Assembly (NCBI GenBank): GCA_017937405.1
Contig: JAGBDS010000002.1
Span: 1-64,000, forward strand
DNA length: 64,000 bases
Source: Oscillibacter sp.
Lineage (GTDB): Bacteria > Bacillota > Clostridia > Oscillospirales > Oscillospiraceae
Reading direction: 5' to 3'
Below are positions 26,242 through 35,529 of this stretch, piece after piece. Made by a program: the position numbers and the translations under genes. The notes below the pieces were generated by a model. That model searched no databases, was not told the DNA's origin, and saw only the letters and a list, made by a program, of their open reading frames with translations. The stretch's first letter is position 1. Each line of letters starts with the position of its first letter.

Positions 26242-26964
26242 TCAAGATAGGCGGTCAGGCAAAAACCGGACATAGACCATGGGAGCTACCAGTGCCAGAA
26301 CGATCAAAACAGCCGTTGCGATAGTGGAGCTGGAGGTCAGCATGACGCCGGCAATCACCAGCAGGCCCACCGCCAGCCACAGCCAGGCGGCAAAGCGGTG
26401 AAGGGCTTTCCAGGAAGCGTCATTTTCCTCAACACCGCTGAACCGCAGCGCCAGCTTCGCATCCTTGGGGCAGTCCCACATATGAGCGCCCAGCATCATC
26501 AGTGCCAGTCCCAGAACGCAGGGGGTCACAAAGGGCAGCGTCAAAGCCTGACTGCCCACGGACTGCATGATCATACCGCTGCAGAAGATGACAGAGATGA
26601 TGGGAAACCCCCACCGTCCTACCAGCCGCACGGCGGGCTTGGGTACCGTCATGTTTTTCTGGTTGATAAGGAGCTGCATATGGGCGATCAGATCCAGCAG
26701 GCACATCAGTCCCGGCAGGCCGAAAGCCACCATCCACCGGGGGATGGAATCGTCCTTGCCGTCCATTCCGATGAGGCCGCTGGGGACGATCTCAGGGATC
26801 TGGTCCCACATTCGTGCGCCCAGCACCATGGGCAGAGCGCAGGCCAGCAGCGAAGCCACCAACAAGCCCCGCCCCTTCTCTTTGGAAACGTGCTTTCCAA
26901 AAATTCTGGCGCCCTCGGCCTCGATCATCCGCTCTTCTTCCGTTTTCTTTTTCCGATTGCTCAT
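26242..26964 (-). CDS. DUF1648 / SdpI-like membrane protein
   Basis: 240 residues with a basic N-terminus and about six membrane helices. ALPMVLGARMWDQIPEIVPS then an RWMVAFGLPGLMCLLDL block is the DUF1648 pattern, as in SdpI-type immunity/signalling proteins. The C-terminal half (GLALMMLGAHMW, KALHRFAAWLWLAVGLLVIA) is SdpI-like. Placed between the zinc dehydrogenase and the FadR regulator. Function in this cluster unknown. Confidence 0.75.
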   Translation of the reverse strand: MSNRKKKTEEERMIEAEGARIFGKHVSKEKGRGLLVASLLACALPMVLGARMWDQIPEIVPSGLIGMDGKDDSIPRWMVAFGLPGLMCLLDLIAHMQLLINQKNMTVPKPAVRLVGRWGFPIISVIFCSGMIMQSVGSQALTLPFVTPCVLGLALMMLGAHMWDCPKDAKLALRFSGVEENDASWKALHRFAAWLWLAVGLLVIAGVMLTSSSTIATAVLIVLALVAPMVYVRFLPDRLS

Positions 26965-27001
26965 AATTGGGATGGTTCCTCCATTCGTAGCTCATGCCGC
27001 C

Positions 27002-28048
27002 TCACGGCACCAGGATCATTTTTCCCGGCACGCCGTTTCGGATGGCGGACAGTGCGTCTTCAAAGGCCTCCAGCTTGTAAATGCCGCCGATGACAGGCTC
27101 CAGAGAAAAGCCCGGGGTCTGGAGGATCTGCATACAGTCCTCCCAGGTCTCGAGCATCCGCCGTCCGGAGACGCCGGTGTACATGATCTCCCGGTAGATG
27201 ATGTCCTCGGTCAGGTCAAGGGCCACTTTCCCGTTTGGCAGGCCAACGGATACAAATATACCAGCTTTCCGCAGCGCTTTCAAGCCGGTCTCAATGGCCT
27301 GTCCATTGCCGGTAATGTCGATGGCGGCATCTGCGCCGCTGCCGCCGGTCAGACGGCGGACGGTTTCCGCCACGTCCTCCCTGCCGCTGTTCACCACCTC
27401 GTCGGCGCCCATAGCCTTCGCCCGCTCCAGCTTTTCATCGAACAGATCGCAGGCGATGACCCGTTTGGCTCCGTGAGCCCTGCAGGCCCCCACCACCATC
27501 AGTCCGATAGGACCGCAGCCGCTGACCAGCACCGTCTTGCCTTTGACGTCCGCCTTTTCCACGCCGTGGACGCCGGCGCCCATGGCCTCCAGCATGGCTC
27601 CCTGCTCATAGCTGAGCTCGTCGTCCAGCCGGACAATACACTCCTTGGGAACAGGTGCGTACTCGGCAAAGGCCCCCGGCTCAGTAACGCCGAACAGCTT
27701 CATGTTTTCGCAGATATGCCGGTTGCCGATGCCGCACTGGAAACATTCGTCACAGGGAATGTGGGTCTCCACGGAGATCCGGTCGCCGATCTTCCAGCCG
27801 GTGACGTTTTTTCCGACCTCCACGATCTCCCCCGCCGTCTCGTGTCCGAACACCATGGGCAGGTCCTTCATGCGGTTGGCCGCGTAATCTCCCCAGTTGT
27901 AGATGTGCAGGTCGGTGCCGCAGATGGCGGTGGCGTGGACCTTCATCAGCACCTGGTCCTCGGTGATCTGCGGGATGGGGATGTCCGTGCGGTATTCCGC
28001 TCCCGGAGCGGGACTCGTCTTGCAGATGCCTCGCATCGTTCCAGTCAT
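27002..28048 (-). CDS. Zinc alcohol dehydrogenase, L-threonine 3-dehydrogenase-like
   Basis: 348 residues of the MDR family. CGTDLHIYNWGDYA with Cys, and GHETAGEIVEVG with His-Glu, form the catalytic zinc site. Four cysteines in CDECFQCGIGNRHIC hold the structural zinc. The NAD fold is VLVSGCGPIGLMVVGA. CGTDLHIYNW is close to the Tdh subfamily, which oxidises threonine to 2-amino-3-ketobutyrate, but butanediol and sugar-alcohol dehydrogenases look alike. In this operon butanediol/acetoin oxidation would fit equally well. Downstream of the E3 gene after a 107-bp gap. Confidence 0.85.
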   Translation of the reverse strand: MTGTMRGICKTSPAPGAEYRTDIPIPQITEDQVLMKVHATAICGTDLHIYNWGDYAANRMKDLPMVFGHETAGEIVEVGKNVTGWKIGDRISVETHIPCDECFQCGIGNRHICENMKLFGVTEPGAFAEYAPVPKECIVRLDDELSYEQGAMLEAMGAGVHGVEKADVKGKTVLVSGCGPIGLMVVGACRAHGAKRVIACDLFDEKLERAKAMGADEVVNSGREDVAETVRRLTGGSGADAAIDITGNGQAIETGLKALRKAGIFVSVGLPNGKVALDLTEDIIYREIMYTGVSGRRMLETWEDCMQILQTPGFSLEPVIGGIYKLEAFEDALSAIRNGVPGKMILVP

Positions 28049-28075
28049 GGGATTCCTCGCTTTCTGTGTTTAACG

Positions 28076-28111
28076 CAGGAGACCCGAAGTGTTGCCGCTT
28101 CGGGTCTCCTG
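28076..28111 (-). terminator. Strong hairpin between E3 and zinc dehydrogenase genes
   Basis: 14-bp perfect stem CAGGAGACCCGAAG / CTTCGGGTCTCCTG with an 8-base loop but no T-run. It may be a transcript-stabilising or partial termination element. Confidence 0.5.
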
Positions 28112-28155
28112 AACGTACCGGGGACGACCGCAGGGGGTCACTTCCCCAACGCCGA

Positions 28156-29886
28156 TCACTTGTTGGAAGTGTGGATGGCGCGCTTCTCGGCCTGCAGGGC
28201 GGCCTCACGCATCGTCTCAGTGACGGTGGGATGGCTGTGGATAGTGGCGATGATCTCGTCCAGAGTCATCTCCTCACCGATAGCCAGAGCGCCCTCGGCG
28301 ATCAGGTCGGTGGCACGGGGCCCGATGATGTGCATACCCAGGATCTCGCCGTACTCCTTGCCGGCGATGATCTTCACCAGGCCTTCACCGCCGTTGAGGA
28401 TCAGGGCCTTGCCGTTGGCGGCCATGGGGAACTTGCCGACCTTGTACTCAATGCCCTGGGCCTTGCACTGCTCCTCGGTCAAGCCGACGGAAGCCGCCTC
28501 GGGCTCGATGTACACGCAGGTGGGATTGGTCTTCTCGTCGTAGACAGCGGGGATGCCCATGATGTTCTCGGCAGCCACCTCGCCCATGGCGGAGGCGGTG
28601 TGAGCCAGCTGAGCGTGACCGAACACGCAGTCGCCGATGGCGTACACGCCGGGGACGGAGGTCTCCATCTTGTCGTTGACGATGATGCGGCCGCGGTCGT
28701 TGTCCAGCTTGCCGGCCTCCAGATTCAGGGAAGCGGTGTTGGCGCGGCGGCCGATGGCCACCAGGACCTTTTCAGCCTCGAAGCTGACGGTCTCGCCCGC
28801 CTTGTTCTTGCAGACGACCTTGGCGCCCACGGGAGAGGGCTCAACGGACTGCACGGGGCACTCCAGGTTGAACTCCATGCCCATCTTCTTCATGTGCTCC
28901 ACGCCGATCTTGGTCAGATCGCCGTCCAGCATGGGCAGCATATGGTCCATAGCCTCGACCACGGTGATCTTGGTGCCGAAGGCCGCGTAAGCGCAGGCCA
29001 GCTCCAGGCCGATGACGCCGCCGCCGATGACGACCATGCTCTTGGGCAGGGCCTCCAGGCTCAGAGCGCCGGTGGAGTCGATGCAGTTGGGGTTCTCCTT
29101 CAGGCCAGGGATGGGAGGCTGGGCGTTGACGGAGCCGGTAGCCACGATGATGGCGTCGGCGGTCATCTCCTCGGTGGTGCCGTCAGCCTTCTTCACAGAC
29201 AGCTTGCCGGGAGCCACGAAGGAAGCTTCGCCGTCGATCTTCTTGACCTTGTTCATCTTGAACAGGCCCGCAATGCCGGAGGTCAGCTTCTTGGAGATGT
29301 CGTTCTTGTGCTTGATGACCTGGGGGAAGTTGACCTTCACGCCCTCGACCTCAACGCCGATCTCCTTGCCCTGGTTCTTGATGTCCTCCACCAGCTCGGC
29401 GGAGTGCAGCAGGCACTTGGTGGGGATGCAGCCCACGTTCAGGCAGGTGCCGCCCAGGTGCTCTTTCTCAATAACGGTGACCTTGGCGCCCAGCTGCGCG
29501 GCACGGATAGCCGCCACATAGCCGCCGGGGCCGCCGCCGACCACCAGCACGCTGGTGTCACCGGCGGGCTTGGCGGGAGCCGCCGCGGGGGCGGGAGCAG
29601 CAGAAGCGGCAGCAGCGGCAGGAGCAGGAGCGCCGCCCACGGCCTCGCCGGGCTTGCCGATCCAGGCCAGGGTGCCCTTGACGGGCACATCGTCGCCCTC
29701 CTGGGCCACGATCTTCAGGAGAGTGCCGTCCACCTCGCTGTTGACCTCATTGGTCAGCTTGTCGGTGGTGATCTCCACGATCACGTCGCCGACCTTCACC
29801 TCGTCGCCCTCGTGCTTGACCCACTTGGACACGGTGCCTTCCTCCATGGTCAGGCCCAGCTGGGGCATCTTCAGTTCATAAGCCAT
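28156..29886 (-). CDS. lpdA: Dihydrolipoamide dehydrogenase (E3) with N-terminal lipoyl domain
   Basis: 576 residues. Residues 1-78 are a lipoyl domain (lysine in ITTDKLTNEV near 43), followed by an Ala/Pro-rich linker, then an E3: FAD fold VLVVGGGPGGYVAAIRAAQL, redox pair GGTCLNVGCIPTK, NAD fold MVVIGGGVIGLELACAYAAF, and C-terminal HSHPTVTET dimer region. It reoxidises lipoamide using NAD. A lipoyl domain on E3 is known in some Firmicute acetoin/pyruvate systems. Last gene of E1a-E1b-E2-E3; it may also serve cluster 1, which has no E3. Confidence 0.94.
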   Translation of the reverse strand: MAYELKMPQLGLTMEEGTVSKWVKHEGDEVKVGDVIVEITTDKLTNEVNSEVDGTLLKIVAQEGDDVPVKGTLAWIGKPGEAVGGAPAPAAAAASAAPAPAAAPAKPAGDTSVLVVGGGPGGYVAAIRAAQLGAKVTVIEKEHLGGTCLNVGCIPTKCLLHSAELVEDIKNQGKEIGVEVEGVKVNFPQVIKHKNDISKKLTSGIAGLFKMNKVKKIDGEASFVAPGKLSVKKADGTTEEMTADAIIVATGSVNAQPPIPGLKENPNCIDSTGALSLEALPKSMVVIGGGVIGLELACAYAAFGTKITVVEAMDHMLPMLDGDLTKIGVEHMKKMGMEFNLECPVQSVEPSPVGAKVVCKNKAGETVSFEAEKVLVAIGRRANTASLNLEAGKLDNDRGRIIVNDKMETSVPGVYAIGDCVFGHAQLAHTASAMGEVAAENIMGIPAVYDEKTNPTCVYIEPEAASVGLTEEQCKAQGIEYKVGKFPMAANGKALILNGGEGLVKIIAGKEYGEILGMHIIGPRATDLIAEGALAIGEEMTLDEIIATIHSHPTVTETMREAALQAEKRAIHTSNK

Positions 29887-29902
29887 TGGTGATTCCCTCC
29901 TG

Positions 29903-31165
29903 TTACAGCAAGATGCTCATGGGGTTCTGCAGCAGATCCCGCAGATCCATCTGGAACTTCGCCACGACAGCGCCGTCCAGGGTGCGGTGATCCAGCGTCA
30001 CAGACAGGCGCATGACCTGCTTCTTCACGACCTTGCCCTCATCGTCCAGAGCCAGCTCGTCCTCGATGGCGCAGACGCCCACGATGACGGAATCAGGCTG
30101 GTTGATGATGGGAGTGAAGGTCTCGATGCCGAACATGCCCAGGTTGGACACGGTGATGGTGTTGCCCTTATACTCCTCGGGCTTCAGTTTGTTCTCCTTG
30201 GCGCGGGTAGCCAGGTCCTTGGCGGTGGCCGCCAGGGTATCCAGGCCCATCTTGTCGGCGTCGCGGATGACGGGGGTGATCAGACCGGAGTCCAGAGCCA
30301 CGGCCATGCCGATGTTGACATGCTTGCGCTGAATGATCTGATGGTTGGCCTCGTCGAAGCTCACCAGGATCTCGGGATGGTTCCGCAGGCAGACGGCCAG
30401 GGCCTTCAGCACCAGATCGTTGACGGAATACTTCTTGCCGGTCTCGGCCAGCAGCATCTTGCGGAACTTCATCAGAGCGGTGACATCCACCTTGATGTTC
30501 TGGGTGACAGGCGGGATCTCGGTATGGGAGGCCAGCATCCGCTCGGACACCACCTTGCGCATACCGGACAGCTTCACCACGGTGTCGCCCTCCATCAGCT
30601 CCAGTCCGGCCTTGGGAGCGGCAGGCTTGGCAGCGGAAGCGGGCGCGGCGGCGGGAGCAGCCACGGGAGCGGGAGCGTTCTTCTGGGCCTCGGCGGCGGC
30701 CAGAATGTCCTTCAGGACGATACGGCCGGAGGGGCCGGTGCCGGCGATGCCGGTGTAGTCAACACCCATCTTGGCCGCGGTCTTGCGGGCCAGGGGGGAG
30801 ATGCGGATACGGGCGCCGTTCGCGGCAACCACGGGAGCGGGAGCGGCGGCAGGGGCGGCAGCGGGAGCTGCCTCCACAGCAGGAGCTGCGGGAGCGGCAG
30901 CGGGGGCAGCGCCGCCCACGGCCTCGCCGGGCTGGCCGATATAGGCAAGCAGGCCCTTGACGGGGATATCCTCGCCCTCCTGGGCCACGATCTTCAGCAT
31001 CACGCCGTCGTGCTCACTGGCGACCTCGTTGGTCAGCTTATCGGTGGTGATCTCCACGATCACGTCGCCGACCTTCACCTCGTCGCCTTCGTGCTTGATC
31101 CAGGAGGAGACAGTACCCTCCTCCATGGTCAGGCCCAGCTGAGGCATCAATACTTCAAAAGCCAT
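29903..31165 (-). CDS. 2-oxoacid/acetoin dehydrogenase complex E2, cluster 2
   Basis: 420 residues. Lipoyl domain 1-78 (MPQLGLTMEEGTVSSW, lysine in ITTDKLTNEV), long Ala/Pro linker, E1/E3-binding domain (RISPLARKTAAKMGVDYTGI), second Ala-rich linker, and catalytic domain ending with DHRTLDG. The lipoyl domain is nearly identical to that of the adjacent E3. Sixteen bp separate it from lpdA. Confidence 0.93.
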   Translation of the reverse strand: MAFEVLMPQLGLTMEEGTVSSWIKHEGDEVKVGDVIVEITTDKLTNEVASEHDGVMLKIVAQEGEDIPVKGLLAYIGQPGEAVGGAAPAAAPAAPAVEAAPAAAPAAAPAPVVAANGARIRISPLARKTAAKMGVDYTGIAGTGPSGRIVLKDILAAAEAQKNAPAPVAAPAAAPASAAKPAAPKAGLELMEGDTVVKLSGMRKVVSERMLASHTEIPPVTQNIKVDVTALMKFRKMLLAETGKKYSVNDLVLKALAVCLRNHPEILVSFDEANHQIIQRKHVNIGMAVALDSGLITPVIRDADKMGLDTLAATAKDLATRAKENKLKPEEYKGNTITVSNLGMFGIETFTPIINQPDSVIVGVCAIEDELALDDEGKVVKKQVMRLSVTLDHRTLDGAVVAKFQMDLRDLLQNPMSILL

Positions 31166-31179
31166 TTATTGTTACCTCC

Positions 31180-32163
31180 TCACTTGTTCAGCACGCGCTT
31201 GACAGCCTTGACGATATCGTCGGGATGGGGGAAGTTCTCGTCCTCCAGCACGGGGCTGAAGGGAGAGACGATGTTCAGGCCGCAGACACGCTCCACGGGA
31301 GCGTCCAGCTCGTCGAACAGCTCCTCGGCGATCTGAGCGGAGATCTCGCCGGCATAGCTGCCGCGCTTGACTTCCTCAGAGACGATGATGGCGTTGTGGG
31401 TCTTGGAAATGGATGCCTTGATGGCGTCCCAGTCGATGGGCACCAGGGTGCGCAGGTCCAGGACTTCCACGTCGATGCCCTCGGCAGCCAGCTTTTCAGC
31501 GGCTTCCATGGAGAAGTTGACCTCGCGGCTCCAGGTGATGATGGTCAGGTCCTTGCCCTCGCGCTTGACGTTGGCCTTGCCGATGGGGACCAGGTACTCC
31601 TCGTCCTCGGGAATCTCTTCCTTCTTGGCGTACAGCAGCTTGTGCTCGAAGACCACCACGGGATCGGGGTCACGCATGGCGGACTTAATGAGGCCCTTGG
31701 CGTCGGCGGCGGAACAGGGAGCCACGACCTTCAAACCGGGGAAGTGGCAGACCATGCCCTCCAGGGACTGGGAGTGCTGGCCGGCGTTGCGGCGGCCGGA
31801 GCCCATGGGCATACGCAGCACCAGGGGGATGGAGCACTGGCCGCCGGACATGTACTTCAGCTTGGCAGCCTGGTTGAACAGAGGATCGGCGCAGACGGTG
31901 ACAAAGTCGTCATACATCAGTTCCACGCAGGGGTGCATACCACGCATGGCGGCGCCGACGGCCATACCCAGGAAGCCTTCCTCGGAAATGGGGGTATCAA
32001 TAACACGGTTGGGACCGAACTCGTCCAGGAAACCGGTGGTGATGGCGAACACGTTGCCCATCACAGCCATATCCTCGCCCATGATGAACATCTTGTCATC
32101 ACGGCGCATCTCTTCCAGCAGGCCCTCACGAATGGCCTTGCTCACAGTGATCTTCTTGCTCAT
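31180..32163 (-). CDS. TPP-dependent dehydrogenase E1 beta subunit, cluster 2
   Basis: 327 residues from ATG 32163, MSKKITVSKAIREGLLEEMR then MGEDMAVMGNVFAITTG. PdhB/AcoB-type with PMGSGRRNAGQHSQSLEGM and a DLRTLVPIDWDAI transketolase C-domain. Its ATG overlaps the stop of the alpha gene (ATGA), so alpha and beta are made in step. 14 bp before E2. Confidence 0.92.
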   Translation of the reverse strand: MSKKITVSKAIREGLLEEMRRDDKMFIMGEDMAVMGNVFAITTGFLDEFGPNRVIDTPISEEGFLGMAVGAAMRGMHPCVELMYDDFVTVCADPLFNQAAKLKYMSGGQCSIPLVLRMPMGSGRRNAGQHSQSLEGMVCHFPGLKVVAPCSAADAKGLIKSAMRDPDPVVVFEHKLLYAKKEEIPEDEEYLVPIGKANVKREGKDLTIITWSREVNFSMEAAEKLAAEGIDVEVLDLRTLVPIDWDAIKASISKTHNAIIVSEEVKRGSYAGEISAQIAEELFDELDAPVERVCGLNIVSPFSPVLEDENFPHPDDIVKAVKRVLNK

Positions 32164-33182
32164 CTTGCCACACACCTTTCGTTATCGGCAGTATACATAT
32201 CGTCAGTGACCTCGGAGGGATCGGGATAGGGAGACTCGTCAGCGAACTTCACGGCCTCGTCCATCTCCTCCTGAGCGGCCTTCTTGATGGCCTCCAGATC
32301 CTCTTCCTTGACGCCCATCGCCATCAGCTTCTTGCCGAGCTTCTCGATGCCGTCGTTGGCCAGAGCGTTCTCCATGTACTCAGCAGGACGATACACAGCG
32401 GGGTCGCCGCAGTAATGGCCCTGATAACGATAGACCTTGGCCTCCACCACGAAGGGGCCCTTGCCGCTGCGTGCATGGTCCATAGCCTTGGTCATGACCT
32501 CGTAAACCGCCACGGGGTCGGTGCCGTCCACGACGGCGAAGGGCACGTCATAAGCGGCGGCGCGGGAAGCCAGGTCGGGGGTGTTGGTAACACGGTGGAT
32601 CTCGGTGGAAACGCCGTAGCAGTTGTTCTCGATGAACCACACCAGGGGCAGCTTCCAAGTGGCGGCCATGTTCAGGGCCTCATGGAAAGTACCTTCGTTG
32701 GTGGAGCTGTCGCCGAAGCAGCCGACGGTAACGGCGTTGTCGCCCATGATCTTGGAGGCCAGAGCGGAACCGGCGGAGATGGGCTGACCGGCGCCCACGA
32801 TACCGTTGGCGCCCAGGTGGTTCATCTTCGCCATATCAGCGATATGCATGGAACCGCCCTTGCCCTTGCAGTAGCCGGTGCGCTTGCCGAACAGCTCGGC
32901 CATCGCCAGCTTGGGGTCGCCGCCGCGGGCGATGACGTGGCCGTGGCCGCGGTGGGTGGAAGTGAAGTAGTCCTGAGGCTGGATGGCGGCGAAGGCGCCG
33001 GCCTCGGCGGCCTCCTGACCGATGCTCAGGTGGATATTGCCTGCCAGCATACCCTTGGTGAAGCACTCAGCCGCGTGTTCCTCGAACGAACGGATGCGCA
33101 CCATGGTCTGGTAAAAGCCCAGCAGCAGTTCCTTGGAGTATTTCTCCTCAGAGGTTTTCTTCTTAGTTGCCAATGTTTTCAC
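32160..33182 (-). CDS. TPP-dependent dehydrogenase E1 alpha subunit, cluster 2
   Basis: 340 residues. HLSIGQEAAEAGAFAAIQ near the start, STHRGHGHVIARGGD, and the TPP motif GDSSTNEGTFHEALNMAATW ending NN are PdhA/AcoA hallmarks. The SLR-like GKGGSMHIADMAKMNHLGAN block is closest to acetoin dehydrogenase alpha (AcoA). First gene of E1a-E1b-E2-E3, 35 bp downstream of the PPC-domain gene, so probably part of the same transcript. Confidence 0.92.
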   Translation of the reverse strand: MKTLATKKKTSEEKYSKELLLGFYQTMVRIRSFEEHAAECFTKGMLAGNIHLSIGQEAAEAGAFAAIQPQDYFTSTHRGHGHVIARGGDPKLAMAELFGKRTGYCKGKGGSMHIADMAKMNHLGANGIVGAGQPISAGSALASKIMGDNAVTVGCFGDSSTNEGTFHEALNMAATWKLPLVWFIENNCYGVSTEIHRVTNTPDLASRAAAYDVPFAVVDGTDPVAVYEVMTKAMDHARSGKGPFVVEAKVYRYQGHYCGDPAVYRPAEYMENALANDGIEKLGKKLMAMGVKEEDLEAIKKAAQEEMDEAVKFADESPYPDPSEVTDDMYTADNERCVAR

Positions 33183-33217
33183 GCCTTTCTGTAAATTTTG
33201 TACATCTATGGTTTCCC

Positions 33218-33694
33218 TTACGCCTGTCTGGGCGCAAACAGGGGAACTTCCAGTTCCTCGTCGAACTTCCGGCCCATGACCAGACCCTCGATCTCCGCGA
33301 TGATGACGTCGACGGTCAGAAGAACCTTGGTGCCCTCCACCAGATGGCCGCCGTGGGCGTTGCCGTGACGGTCAGTGAGGGTCATGTGAACGTGCAGATT
33401 GGTGTTGCCCTCGTCATCATGGCAGATGATGCCAGACGCGTTGGTCAGCTCGATGGGTCCGGTCAGATGGAGCACCTCGCCGTAGCCATAGCCCGCCTTA
33501 GTGGGCACCTCCACCACGTCGCAGAAATGGGGACTGTCCAGACTGCCGATAGCGCTGAGGATGACGCCGTTGTTGATGCCGCTGCGCTTGCAGGCCTCCT
33601 CCAGCCCCAGCAGGACGTCGGTGCCCGGCTTCAGCCGGAGCGCGACTACGCGGCCCAGCTTACCCTGGGCCATTTCCATATCCAAGTTTCCCAT
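33218..33694 (-). CDS. PPC (DUF296) domain protein
   Basis: 158 residues. VVALRLKPGTDVLLGLEEAC, GVILSAIGSLDSPHF and the LHVHMTLTDRHGNAHGGHL block are the PPC/DUF296 fold. In plants it is fused to AT-hook DNA-binding motifs; in bacteria it occurs as a stand-alone trimer with a conserved histidine cluster that may bind metal or a small ligand. GGAGG precedes the ATG. Encoded directly before the cluster 2 dehydrogenase; role unknown. Confidence 0.85.
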   Translation of the reverse strand: MGNLDMEMAQGKLGRVVALRLKPGTDVLLGLEEACKRSGINNGVILSAIGSLDSPHFCDVVEVPTKAGYGYGEVLHLTGPIELTNASGIICHDDEGNTNLHVHMTLTDRHGNAHGGHLVEGTKVLLTVDVIIAEIEGLVMGRKFDEELEVPLFAPRQA

Positions 33695-33729
33695 GCCAGC
33701 CTCCTTAAAAATAATGTGTCTGTTTCTTC

Positions 33730-34497
33730 CTACAAGTCGATGTGCTGGAATGCGTCACAGAGGACGAAGGTCTCCTGCTTCTCCGGCGGCCACTCCACCA
33801 GCTCATGGGCGAGGACCGGCCGCATCCGCAGGCTGTCGTCTTCTGAAAAGGGGACGTGATAGATACAGATGCTCTGCGTGTTCAGATGTCCGTGGAAAAA
33901 CTTTCCCCGGCGCAGCACGCCGAAGAACAGCGGGTTGACGAACACGGCTCGCAGTGGAATGGCGCGGATAGCGTCAAAATCCTCAGTGGTGTAGTCCACA
34001 TCCGCTGTGAACAGCACGTTCTTCTCCCCAAAGCTGAGAAGATAGCAGAAGTGCCGCACGCCCTGGAATTTTTTGTCCAGGTGCTTCGTGGTAAAAGCCC
34101 GGATTGTGAGCCCCGGCTCCACACGGTAGACCGCGTGGTCCGTCTGCGCGGACAGGGGCACGCAGGGGATGCGCCGCTCCCGGAGGTAGGCGGTAAGACC
34201 GCTGTCAGTCACCGCTCCGGTCTGGGGCAGGAATATGCCCTTGACGGTGCGGTGCCGCAAAAACTCCATGGTCATTTCCGGGGAGAAATGATCGGGGTGG
34301 GCGTGGGAGAACAGCAGGTAGTCGATCTTTTGGAAAGGCTGCTCCCCTGCCAGCATCCGCTGCCAGACCTCCGGCCGCAGGTTGCTGAAGGGATGTCCCT
34401 CTTTTCCGTAGATACCGTCCAGCATCAGGGTGATGCCCTGGTATTCCAGCAGCAACCCCGCGTTGGCGATCAATGTTACCCGCAGTTTCTCTCCCAT
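33730..34497 (-). CDS. MBL-fold metal-dependent hydrolase
   Basis: 255 residues. The metal site is LFSHAHPDHFSPEM (HxHxDH) and later FTADVDYT. It begins VTLIANAGLLLEYQGITLML as in small beta-lactamase-fold proteins of the UlaG/YtnP kind. The substrate is unknown: a lactone or phosphodiester would fit. First gene of the minus-strand run that includes PPC and dehydrogenase genes; divergent from the GntR gene at 34815. Confidence 0.82.
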   Translation of the reverse strand: MGEKLRVTLIANAGLLLEYQGITLMLDGIYGKEGHPFSNLRPEVWQRMLAGEQPFQKIDYLLFSHAHPDHFSPEMTMEFLRHRTVKGIFLPQTGAVTDSGLTAYLRERRIPCVPLSAQTDHAVYRVEPGLTIRAFTTKHLDKKFQGVRHFCYLLSFGEKNVLFTADVDYTTEDFDAIRAIPLRAVFVNPLFFGVLRRGKFFHGHLNTQSICIYHVPFSEDDSLRMRPVLAHELVEWPPEKQETFVLCDAFQHIDL

Positions 34498-34553
34498 AGG
34501 TGCCGTTTTTCCTCCGAATCATGGCGGAACGCCTCAGTGGAGCCGATCCTGCA

Positions 34554-34766
34554 CATCTTACCTCGTCTCATTAGTCATCTTACGTCTTATGTAACGCCTT
34601 TCGCTCTTATCTTATGCATCCTTAATAAGAAAGTCAATCTGCAAAGTTTGTGTTTTTTCATTTTTGGCAAAATCATTCTTTTTTTGCTTATTTTTTGTGC
34701 ATATTTTTTTACGTAAAAATTTTCTAAAAAAGAGCGTTGCATTTTTTCGTCAACTGTCGTAAGATG
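34554..34766. promoter_or_regulatory. Repeated CATCTTAC motif in divergent promoter region
   Basis: CATCTTAC at 34554 and 34576 (22 bp apart, same orientation) and its reverse complement at 34759, near the presumed promoters of the MBL gene and the GntR gene. It could be the binding site of the GntR protein at 34815. The 317-bp gap is otherwise AT-rich, with no gene. Confidence 0.45.
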
Positions 34767-34814
34767 TCTTTACACATCGTATCAACGATTGCAAATAAAC
34801 GCAGGAGGTGCCAA

Positions 34815-35492
34815 ATGACTGGCTCTACTTCTTCCCTGTCCGAGCAGGCGGCAAGTCAGATCATGGATATGATCCTGGTGGAGCGCCGTTTCAAGACGGG
34901 TGATAAGCTTCCCAACGAAATGGAGTTGGCCGAAGAACTCGGCATCAGCCGGGTGACCCTGCGGGAGGCCATCCGCATTCTCTGCACCCGGGGCCTCGTG
35001 GAGATCAAACGGGGACGTGGCACCTTTGTGACCTCCTACGAGCTGCCGATGCCCGGTGCGGACCTCTCCCCTTTGGAAACGGTATCCGCCAGCAACCGGG
35101 AGCTGTTGGAGATCCGTATGATGGTAGAGCCCCCGGCGGCGTATTACGCCGCCAAGCGGGCAACAGAGGAAGAGATCAACATTATCCGGGAATTGAGTCA
35201 AAAGATCGAAGAGGCTGCCACTCACGGCAAAAACCCGGTCAAGATCGAGCAGGATTTTCACAACGCCATCGCCCTGGCCAGCCATAACCAGTTTATGACT
35301 AAGCTCATGCCCATCATCAATAAGTCCATCTATACGGACCTGACCTATTTTGAGGAAAGCATCACCTATTCCCTGCAGGACCACCGAGAGATCGTCCGTT
35401 TTATCGAGGCCGGAAACGGCGAAGGTGCCCAGGCCGCCATGCGGCTGCACATTCTCCACGCCTATCAGATCTCCAACCTGCAGTTTGAATGA
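34815..35492 (+). CDS. FadR-subfamily GntR regulator
   Basis: 225 residues from ATG 34815 (GGAGGTGCCAA upstream). Winged helix with GDKLPNEMELAEELGISRVT and a following LREAIRILCTRGLVE, then FCD domain (HNAIALASHN, LQDHREIVRFI). Divergent from the MBL-PPC-dehydrogenase run, which it probably controls. The frame open to 34737 lacks an SD site. Confidence 0.88.
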   Translation: MTGSTSSLSEQAASQIMDMILVERRFKTGDKLPNEMELAEELGISRVTLREAIRILCTRGLVEIKRGRGTFVTSYELPMPGADLSPLETVSASNRELLEIRMMVEPPAAYYAAKRATEEEINIIRELSQKIEEAATHGKNPVKIEQDFHNAIALASHNQFMTKLMPIINKSIYTDLTYFEESITYSLQDHREIVRFIEAGNGEGAQAAMRLHILHAYQISNLQFE

Positions 35493-35529
35493 ACCGCCAA
35501 ATTTTTTCAGCTGATATGAAAAAAAGATG

